A stretch of DNA of 64,000 bases, from contig CAZMBI010000012.1 in NCBI GenBank assembly GCA_964564675.1, forward strand, positions 1 through 64,000, given 5' to 3'. The notes under the pieces were generated by a model. That model did not search any database. It saw nothing but the letters and a program-made list of their open reading frames with translations, and was not told where the DNA came from. Source of the stretch: CAZMBI01 sp964564675. Lineage in GTDB: Bacteria > Pseudomonadota > Alphaproteobacteria > Rickettsiales > UBA3002. Both the position numbers and the translations under genes were made by a program. Position 1 is the stretch's first letter. Each line of letters starts with the position of its first letter. Shown here in pieces: positions 41,630-50,000 of this stretch.

Positions 41630-41776
41630 CTACAACTTGTCTTTTGCCATCAAACTGGCATTCATGTCGGCGATCTCACGCTCCTTCAACAATTCGGTGG
41701 CGGCCTCGATGGTTTCGATGGTGCATTGAGACGGCAGCGCAAACTGCTCTTCCTTCTGCGACGTTGCCTCAGTCAT
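41630..41776 (-). CDS. Short STAS-like N-terminal fragment ending in TAG
   Basis: 48 residues: MTEATSQKEEQFALPSQCTI then ETIEAATELLKEREIADMNA. The 'FALP..CTIETI.AA.ELLKE' pattern looks like the first strand and helix of a STAS domain, but the rest of such a domain is missing. The TAG at 41630-41632 is followed in the same frame by the next coding stretch. A nonsense mutation, sequencing error or a genuine small gene are all possible. Confidence 0.4.
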   Translation of the reverse strand: MTEATSQKEEQFALPSQCTIETIEAATELLKEREIADMNASLMAKDKL

Positions 41777-42097
41777 TGCAATCGCCTGCCCCTCCCACTT
41801 ATGCAAGTTAATGGCTACTTTCTATTTAGAACTAACGTAAAATTCCAACTAGTTTATCTTTAATGTTTGAATATTTCAGGCAGTTTCTTAGCATAAGCAA
41901 AAAGCGGATTTTCTCAACCATAAAATTATTATACTATATCAATTAAATCTGTCCATTATTCGCACATTGTTTATCATTTCTTAATATATATTTTATTGTA
42001 TAATTTCCATTTATATTTCGCCGGGATCAAATGCGAACAGTTTACCATAGTCTACTGCGGTGCAATCGGATAGGATAGGCTTAAGAATCGGGGATGG
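41777..42097. promoter_or_regulatory. AT-rich divergent region before hybrid histidine kinase
   Basis: 321 bases, strongly AT-rich from about 41810 to 42020 with many TATA-like hexamers (TATACTATATC, TTAATATATATTTTATTGTATAATTTCC contains several -10 candidates). It must hold the promoters for the partner-switching genes (left) and the kinase (right). No unique promoter can be picked. GGGGA precedes the kinase ATG. Confidence 0.4.
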
Positions 42098-44569
42098 ATG
42101 AATCAGTCTATGCACTTTGATGAACAGCAGCCTTTGCTGTCCGCCATTATTAACAACGTTGTTGACGGGATTATCACCATCGATGGCAAGGGCCGTATCG
42201 CCCTGTTCAATCCCGCCTGCGAAACCATCTTCGGCTATTCCGCCGAGGAGGTGAAAGGCCGCAATATCAGCATGCTCATGCCAGAGCCTTATCGTTCGCA
42301 GCACGATCACTATCTGGCGCGCTATCACGAAACCGGCAACGCTACGATTATCGGGATAGGCCGCGAAGTGGAGGGACTGCGCCGCAACGGAGAGGTCTTT
42401 CCGCTTGAGCTGGCGGTCAGCGACATTACAGTAAACGGCGAACAGTTTTTTTGCGGACTGGTGCGCGATATCAGTGAACGCAGGCAAAACGAGCAGCAGC
42501 TAAAGGAATACGCACTTGATCTGGAATTAAAAAGCGGCGAGTTAAATGCCGCCAAAATGGAAGCCGAGCAGGCAGCCCGGATGAAATCGGAATTTCTGGC
42601 GAATATGAGCCATGAAATCCGCACGCCGATGAACGGCATCATCGGCATGGCCAATTTGCTGCTGGAGACCAATTTATCCGGCACCGGGCGCGCTTATACC
42701 CGCACACTGCTGCATTCGGCGGATTCCCTGCTGCAGATTATCGACGATATCCTGGATTATTCCAAAATCGATGCCGAACGCGTGGAGCTGGAAGCCATCC
42801 CGTTTGATTTCCAGCTACTGTGCGAGGAAGTCTGCAGCCTGATGGCCATTAAGTCGCAGGAAAAACAGCTGGAGCTGTTATTACGCTACTCCTATGACAC
42901 TCCGCGCTTTGTCATCGGCGACCCGGCGCGCATCCGGCAGATCTTGTTCAACCTCTTGAGCAACTCCATTAAATTCACGGAGTCGGGACATATTCTGGTC
43001 TCCGTGCAGATGCGCGAACAAACCGCTGAAGACGTCAGCTTTTATTGTGAGGTGGAAGACACGGGCATCGGCATCCCCGAGGATAAATTCGACTATATCT
43101 TCAATAAATTCCACCAGGCCGATAGCTCGACCACCCGCAAATTCGGCGGTACCGGGCTTGGCCTGTCCATCTGTAAAGAGCTCACCCGCATGATGGACGG
43201 TGACATCGGCGTGCACAGCACCTACGGAGCCGGCTCACGGTTCTGGTTCGAGGTCACGCTGCAGAAAAGCCGGGACATGTCTTCCTTATCGGAGACGTTT
43301 GATCCATCCGCATTGCAGGGGCTGCACATATTGGTGGTGGACGATAGCCCCGTCTCGCGCCTGTTAATCCGCGAAGAACTAGAAGACCACGGCGTTACCG
43401 TACATGACGCCGCCCATGCGGAAGACGCCATGGAGCAACTGACCAACGGCCTGGTGGTCGATATGATGATCATCGATTATATTCTGCCCGGCATGGATGG
43501 CAGCGAACTGGGACGAGTGCTCAAGGACCAGCCCGGCACCCGCCACCTGCCCCTGATTATGATCACCTCGGCGCCTTCCCGCGGCGACCGTCGGTTGCTG
43601 GAGAACATCGGTTTCAGCGCCTATCTGCACAAACCGATCAGCGGCTGGCAACTGCGCCACACACTCGGGCTCATCCGCCGGCGGGCGCAGGAAAAACAGC
43701 CCTCGCAGCCGATTATCACGCAGTATTATCTCAAAGAAACTCTAAGCCCGCCGGTTGAGTCTCTGCACCAGAACCTGCGGCTGGAGGGCAGGCATATCCT
43801 GATTGTGGAAGATAATGACATTAACCGACAGGTACTGACCAGTATGCTGCAGCGCTATGGTTGTGAGGTCAGCGCCGCCGAGAATGGCAAAATCGCCTTT
43901 GAGCTGGCAACCGCCGGGCGTTATGATCTGATATTGATGGATTGCCAGATGCCGGTGCGCGACGGGTTTGAAACCACCCAGTCCATCCGGCAGTGGGAGC
44001 AGGACGAAGCCCAGCCGCATACGCCGATTATCGCCTGCACGGCCTACAGCATGACCGGCGACCGCGAAAAATGCCTGGCGGCGGGCATGGATGATTATAT
44101 CCCCAAACCGATCCGTCAGGACGAACTGGACCGTATCCTCATGCGCTGGCTGGAGGCTCAGGCCGATCACACACCGGCACACGCCGCCAGTAAGCCGGCA
44201 ACCGCTGGGCAACCAATTCTTGATGACATCCTGTTTCGGGAATTCTGCCACTTGATGGAAGCACAATTACAGCCCGTGCTGGCACGCCATGAAACCGTCA
44301 CGCAGGAATATATCAACACCATACGCTCCGCCTTGTCGCAGCGCGATACCCAGCGGCTGCGGCAGGCGGCGCATCCGTTGAAATCCTCGCATCAGCAAAT
44401 CGGTGCGCTGCGGGTTTCCAGCCTGGCCGCCGAAATGGAAGCTATCGCAGGCAGTGACGAGGCGGACTGGCAGCGGCTCTCCGAACTCCTGCCCGAACTG
44501 GAGCTGGCCCATCAGGAAACGCTGGCCGCCATACACCCCCATCTGCAACACGGCAGCCCCGCCGCCTGA
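42098..44569 (+). CDS. Hybrid histidine kinase: PAS (FixL-like), HisKA, HATPase, two REC, HPt
   Basis: 823 residues. PAS domain about 10-128 contains RSQHDHYLARYHETG and IIGIGREVEGLRRNGEVFPL: His69 and Arg89 match the heme-ligating His200 and Arg220 of Bradyrhizobium FixL, so it may sense oxygen. HisKA has FLANMSHEIRTPMNGIIGM with phospho-His172. The catalytic domain follows (LLSNSIKFTESG; DTGIGIPEDKFDYIF; GGTGLGLSICKELTRMM). REC1 (from about 408, Asp460), REC2 (from about 563, Asp615) and a C-terminal HPt (His759 in AAHPLKSSHQQIGA) complete an in-cis phosphorelay. No transmembrane segment is present. The REC-PP2C protein next door is a plausible downstream receiver. Heme binding is inferred. 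Confidence 0.93.
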   Translation: MNQSMHFDEQQPLLSAIINNVVDGIITIDGKGRIALFNPACETIFGYSAEEVKGRNISMLMPEPYRSQHDHYLARYHETGNATIIGIGREVEGLRRNGEVFPLELAVSDITVNGEQFFCGLVRDISERRQNEQQLKEYALDLELKSGELNAAKMEAEQAARMKSEFLANMSHEIRTPMNGIIGMANLLLETNLSGTGRAYTRTLLHSADSLLQIIDDILDYSKIDAERVELEAIPFDFQLLCEEVCSLMAIKSQEKQLELLLRYSYDTPRFVIGDPARIRQILFNLLSNSIKFTESGHILVSVQMREQTAEDVSFYCEVEDTGIGIPEDKFDYIFNKFHQADSSTTRKFGGTGLGLSICKELTRMMDGDIGVHSTYGAGSRFWFEVTLQKSRDMSSLSETFDPSALQGLHILVVDDSPVSRLLIREELEDHGVTVHDAAHAEDAMEQLTNGLVVDMMIIDYILPGMDGSELGRVLKDQPGTRHLPLIMITSAPSRGDRRLLENIGFSAYLHKPISGWQLRHTLGLIRRRAQEKQPSQPIITQYYLKETLSPPVESLHQNLRLEGRHILIVEDNDINRQVLTSMLQRYGCEVSAAENGKIAFELATAGRYDLILMDCQMPVRDGFETTQSIRQWEQDEAQPHTPIIACTAYSMTGDREKCLAAGMDDYIPKPIRQDELDRILMRWLEAQADHTPAHAASKPATAGQPILDDILFREFCHLMEAQLQPVLARHETVTQEYINTIRSALSQRDTQRLRQAAHPLKSSHQQIGALRVSSLAAEMEAIAGSDEADWQRLSELLPELELAHQETLAAIHPHLQHGSPAA

Positions 44570-44594
44570 TATCGTTTCACGACAGGCCATAAAG

Positions 44595-44627
44595 AAAGGG
44601 GCGCCCCCCTTGGGCCGCCCCCCTTTT
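44595..44627 (+). terminator. Intrinsic terminator after hybrid kinase
   Basis: AAAGGGG (44595-44601) pairs with CCCCTTTT (44620-44627); the loop is GC-rich and can extend the stem (GGGGCG with CGCCCC). It lies 25 bases after the kinase stop and about 30 before the convergent RTX gene stop. A/T symmetry lets it act in both directions. Confidence 0.7.
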
Positions 44628-44656
44628 CGTTATCCTATCCGGTTTTTAAAAACCGT

Positions 44657-46616
44657 TTACGAGGTCAGATCGGCCAGATTGACGCCGGTCACCCCATCTA
44701 GGATGATCGCGGCATCGTCGAGCCAGCCGCCACCACCGTCCTGGAACAGGATGGTGGTATCACCGGCCGGGCCAAAATCCACGATTTCCGCAATCGTTTC
44801 CAGACCGCCATTAAGCTGCAGCGTGTCCATGTAGATGTTAAAGTCGGTGATCAGATCCACGCCCTGGGTGGTCTGGCCGCCTTTGCCGTAAACAAACGTG
44901 TCGGAACCATCCTGACCGTGCAACGTGTCGCCGATAGCCAGATTTTCCAGGCTGCTAACGTCTTCACCCTGATTAATGGTCAGATCCGGCGAATTATCGC
45001 TCAGCGTGGCTGTCGCATTCGGTGCATCCGAGCCAATTGCCTTAAAGACGAAATTGCCGCCGTTCAGGTTGCCGACATTAACGATCACGGCTGAGTCTGC
45101 CGGAATGGTCAGCGGATAGTCCGTACCGCCGGCCGGCGAGGTCTGGGTCAACGTCCAGTTCACCTCGGCATCGGTGCCGTTATTGACGCGAATCAGCGCA
45201 TCGCCATCGGGCAGACGACCCAGCAGGGTCACCTGATTCTGGCTCAGCGAACGGGCGGTGACGCCGACCACATCACCGGCATCATCGACATCGGAGACAT
45301 TCACCTGCTCCACGCCGTTATAGGTTACGGTGTCGAAGGTGTCTTCGCCGGGGGTAGTAACGATATCAAAGCTGCCGTTATCGGCGCCGCCTTTGATGGT
45401 GTCATCGCCCCAGTCACCCCAGATCTGATCGTTATCGGCACCGCCGTACAGCATGTCATCGCCGCCTTTGCCACCGATCCGGTCATCGCCTTTGCCACCG
45501 AAAATGGTGTCATTGCCGTCGATCACGCCCTGATTATCGCTTTGGTTGAGATCGCCGCGCAGGATATCGTCGCCTTTGCCGCCATAGATACGATCCGCGC
45601 CCAGGCCGCCGGCGAGCACATCGTCGCCTTTGCCGCCTTTCAGCGTGTCGTCACCGCTGCCGGCATCGAGGGTGTCGTTACCCCAGCCGCCGAACAGCTT
45701 GTCGTTGCCGTCGCCGGAGGTGAGGCTGTCATCCCCGCCATTGCCTCTGAGCGTGTCGTCACCGCTGCCGGCGTCGAGGGTGTCGTTACCCCATCCGCCG
45801 AACAGCTTGTCGTTGCCGTCGCCGGAGGTGAGGCTGTCATCCCCGCCATNNNNNNNNNNNNNNNNNNNNNNNNNNNNNNNNNNNNNNNNNNNNNNNNNNN
45901 NNNNNNNNNNNNNNNNNNNNNNNNNNNNNNNNNNNNNNNNNNNNNNNNNTGCCTTTGAGCGTATCATCGCCTTCACCGCTGATCAGGGTATCATTGCCGT
46001 GACCACCCTTCATCTTGGCATCTGAAATAAGTTGCGAGGAATCGATACGATCATCACCCCAGCCTCCATGGGCTTTAATGGAAGAAAAACGACCGTCGGT
46101 GACGTTGCCGCCCCAGCCGGTGACTGCATCACCGGAAGCCGGTTGGAAGATGATCACGTCATCACCGCCACGGCTGTAAACGGTATACTGGTTGGACCAG
46201 CCAGCGGAGTTACTGGAACTGCCGATCGTGATCGTATCATCACCATGGCCGGTTTTCACTATCGAGCGCTTGGAGCCGTCTATCTCGACAGCTACATCGG
46301 CTCCGCCTTTCAGGAAAACCCGGCTGTCCACAATGTTTTCGATACGCAGCGTATTACCGCCCAGATCACCCGTATGGCCATACACTTTGAAAGACTTGGT
46401 GGTATTCCAGTTGCTGACGCCAGCAAAGGTGGCCACACCGCCGCTAAGTGTGTAGTCCATCTCGGCGCCGTTGGCCGTATCATAGGTATCATCGGCGGTT
46501 GGCAGCGCGTTAAAAAGGGTGCTGTCCGTATCACGCAGCCGGTCATCGCTCGAGATACTGAGCGTCTGACCCTGGTTGGTCGTGCCCACCTGGGCAGCCC
46601 AGAATTTTAATGTCAT
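44657..46616 (-). CDS. RTX calcium-binding secreted protein (interrupted by assembly gap)
   Basis: One gene split by the N gap. The N-terminal part (46616 down to 45950) is MTLKFWAAQVGTTNQGQTLS onward, with no Sec signal, moving into glycine-aspartate repeats. After the gap come many GGxGxD nonapeptides (GGDDSLTSGDGNDKLFGGWG; GGKGDDVLAGGLGADRIYGG), which bind Ca2+. A beta-rich domain and a C-terminal region with DTFVYGKGGQTTQGVDLITD follow, typical of type I secretion substrates. The frame does not continue across 100 N, as expected for an arbitrary gap. Export is presumably by the ABC transporter at 58214-61462. Whether it is an enzyme or structural surface protein is not visible. Confidence 0.8.
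45645..45849. repeat. 108-bp tandem repeat running into assembly gap
   Basis: Copy 1 (45645-45752) and copy 2 (45753-45849, cut by the gap) differ at only two of 97 bases. Each copy encodes 36 residues, four RTX nonapeptides. High identity beyond what the protein pattern needs points to recent duplication, and more copies probably sit in the gap. Confidence 0.9.
45850..45949. other. Assembly gap (100 N) inside RTX gene
   Basis: Placeholder gap with unknown real size. It starts within the second 108-bp repeat copy and ends in another RTX-coding stretch, so unresolved tandem repeats are the likely cause. The length of the encoded protein cannot be given. Confidence 0.95.
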
Positions 46617-47017
46617 AAGAATAACTCCTGTGAAATAATTTGCTTGAACCGAAACATTAACAAAATATTAATGCAACGCTCGCTGTTTAACCAAAAAAAA
46701 ATTATTTCGCAATATAAATTATGGGGCCCAGGGAAAGGATCGTAATTAAAAACAAAATTTTATATCCAACAGTGGGTTATTTTCTCATTTCCGAATCAGA
46801 ACAAATTGATTTATTAGCGTCTCCCGTCCGTGCCCGTCGCTCTATAACCTAGGGTTGCAGGGGCCTGCCGCTAACTTGTCCAGAAATAAGAAAAAATTAA
46901 CACATTTTAGTTAATTTAATGTAAAATAAGTGCGAAACCTGAAGGGATAACAACCAGATCGTGGTCACGGGAGATCTCACATCGCCGGCGCCTGTAACGG
47001 ACGGTCAGGATGCTGCC
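46617..47017. promoter_or_regulatory. AT-rich divergent region between two secreted-protein genes
   Basis: About 400 bases, AT-rich, dividing the RTX gene (left) and the giant secreted protein (right). Toward the right, TTAACA (46897-46902) and TAAAAT (46922-46927) are a possible -35/-10 pair with a long 19-base spacer. GAAGGG (46941-46946) is too far from GTG 46961 to serve it well. On the left, ACTCCT (46623-46628), i.e. AGGAGT on the minus strand, is the RTX gene ribosome site. Confidence 0.4.
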
Positions 47018-50000
47018 ATGCAGCATGAGCCTGTATCGGAGGGATATGCACAGCATACCGCGGAATGGCAGATTCTGTACAAACCGGATGCAGTCGCCGT
47101 TAAAAAGCCGGAATTTAGCACGGCCGCCAATGATGAATCCGCCATAACGTTTCAGGACGTCAAAGCGGTGCTGCAACACCATGTCAATCAGCTGCTGTCG
47201 CGACGGTCATCCGAGCAACCGGAACCGCAGGCCGATACACAAAGTGGTCCGGACGCCATTGATTATCTGTTGGATAACAATACGAAATCGCTGCGTCTCA
47301 CCCAGCTGATCGAACAGCTTGAGGCCCTGTCGCCTACAGCCGAGATCGGGGTTCAGATCCAGCTGTCGCAGCCGGATATCGGGGTGTTGCTGGCGAGCCG
47401 ACAACCAAACGTGGAAGTCACCTATGATAATCAGCTGGGCATCATCTATCTGAAAGGCACCCGGGCTGAGATTGAAGAAACCGTCAACAGCATTCATTTT
47501 TATGCCACAACGGCCAACCTGCCCCAGTTCTGGATAAACGCCACCGTAGTGGCCGACCATTTGACGGAGTCTCTTGATATTCTGGAACTCAGCGATCTGG
47601 AGCCCAGCTTCGGCTTTAACCGCGAAGTGCTGGAGGTTTTGCGGCAGCCACAAGATAATATGAATCAACACGACGAGCTGCTTGAGCTGGAGCAACCGGT
47701 TGCCGCTTCCAGCGGGACAGTTCAACTCGGTGAGCTGACCGATCCCATCCATGTGACCTATAACCCCGTCAATCGCCCGGTCATACCAGCTGCCGACGAC
47801 ACGCCGGTTTCGGCAAGCCAGCAGCCCCTTATCCTCTCCCCGTCGCCCCGGGAGGCGCAAGACCCGCTTCTCACCCAGGCGCAACCGGCGGCCGACCCGG
47901 CCCCGCCTGCCCCGGAACCGCCGCCGGCATCACCCCCGCCCTCCCCGCAAACGCCGGAGCCGATCACCCCTGATGCGGGAGGCGGTGCGACCGGCCCCGC
48001 TAACAACGGCCCGACGGTGACCATCCCAGGGCCGCAAACCCTGGCCGAAGACGGCTCGGTCACAGTGAGTGGCGCGGCGGTGCCGACATTTGCCGATGCC
48101 GACGGCGACACGCTTTCGGTAACGCTGGCGGTCAATAACGGGATTATCAATCTGGGCGATCCCGCCGCCGTGACCATCACGACCGGTTCTGACGGCACCG
48201 ATAACATGGTGATTGCCGGAACCGCCGCCGAGATTTTCACCGCGCTGAACAGCTTCACCTATATCCCGGGCCTGAATTATAACGGCACCGATAACCTCAC
48301 CTTGTCGGTCGATGACGGCAATGGCGGGTTCGCCATGGATTTCATGGAGATGGTGGTCACGCCGGTCGATGACGCCCCGGTTGCCATAGACGACAGTGCG
48401 AGCACCGCCTTTGAGACCCCGCTTGTTATTGATGTTACCGACAATCCCGGCGGCCTGCTCGCCAATGATGAGGAGTATGACGGCGAGGCGCTGACCATCA
48501 CCGCGTTTGATGCCGCCAGCGCCGATGGCGGCCTCGTGGTCGACAATGCGGATGGCACCTTCACCTATACGCCCGCCGCCGGCTATACCGGCTCGGACAG
48601 CTTCACCTATACCATCTCCGATGGCACCACGCCGGTAACGGCCACTGTCACGATCGGGGTCAGCGGAGCGTTGCTGGCTACCAATACGGATGCCACCGAG
48701 CATTATACCGAAGATACGGCCCTTAACCTGGTCAATGATATCGTTATCAGCGGCAGTGAAACCAATGTGACCGCCACCCTGTCCCTGTCAGACACCAGTG
48801 CAGGCACGTTCAATACCGCTACATCCGGCGCGGTGACCGCCACGTTTGCCGGCGGCATCTGGCAGGCAAGCGGCGCGCGGGCCGACGTCAATACCCTGCT
48901 TGCCGGGCTGACTTTCACCCCCGCCGCCGATTACGATACCGACCTTACGGTGGACGTTTCTATCACCGACGGGGTGAACCCGGCGCTCGCCGGTACGCTG
49001 GATTTCACTGCCACGCCGGTTAACGATGCGCCGGTCGCCTCCGCCGACAGCTACGCCGTGGACGAAGGCGATACGCTGAGCGTATCCGCCCCCGCCGGCG
49101 TGCTGGCCAATGATACTGACGCGGAAGGCGACAGCCTGGATGCGGTGCAGGTCACCGGCCCCTCGCATGGCGCATTGACGCTCAATGCCGACGGCTCGTT
49201 CACCTATGTGCACGACGGCGGCGAGGACACGGCCGACAGTTTCACCTATCGCGCCAATGACGGCAGCACCGATAGCAATATCGTCACCGTCGATCTGACC
49301 ATCGGGCCCGTCAATGATGCGCCGGAAAATACCGTGCCCGGGGGCCAAAACACCACCGCCGGTACGCCCCTGCCTTTAAGCGGCATCAGCGTCTCTGATG
49401 CCGATGATACCAGCCTGCTCAGTTTTTCCGTCGATGCCGGCAGCGGCATCCTGACCATCGATACCGCGGTGGCCGGCGGGATTACCGCCGGCCAGGTCAC
49501 CAATAACGGCACCGGTAATGTCACCGTCAGCGGCGCCACACTGGCCCAGATCAACGCCACGCTGGCGGCGGCCGGCGGGCTGGTCTTCACCCCGGCGGTG
49601 GGCTTCACCGGCAATACCACCGTCACCGTCACCAGCAATGACGGCAGTGCGGTGGACAGCGACACCATTACCGTGACTACCGGCTTTTCCACCGGCCTCA
49701 CCGCCAGCCTTTATGACATATTGCCCGGCTCGGCCGCCGCCGATACTTATAGCGGTCAGGGCGATCACTGGCACGATACCGACACCGTGATCGGCGGCAA
49801 TGGCTACGATATCCTTGATCTCACCGCCGGCGGTGCGGCGTCTGTGAGCCTGACCGGCGGCCACTTCACCCAGTCTCAGGAAATCGAAGAAATCCGCCTG
49901 GGCGATGCCGGCCATACCATCACCATCGGCGATGATTATTTCACTCGCGGCAGCGGCATCCAAAACGACCGGCTGCAGGTAGATGGCACAGCCAACACAT

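Noticed and set aside
45645..46616. CRISPR array suggested by regular repeats
   Set aside because: Repeats are coding RTX nonapeptides without spacers and no cas genes occur.
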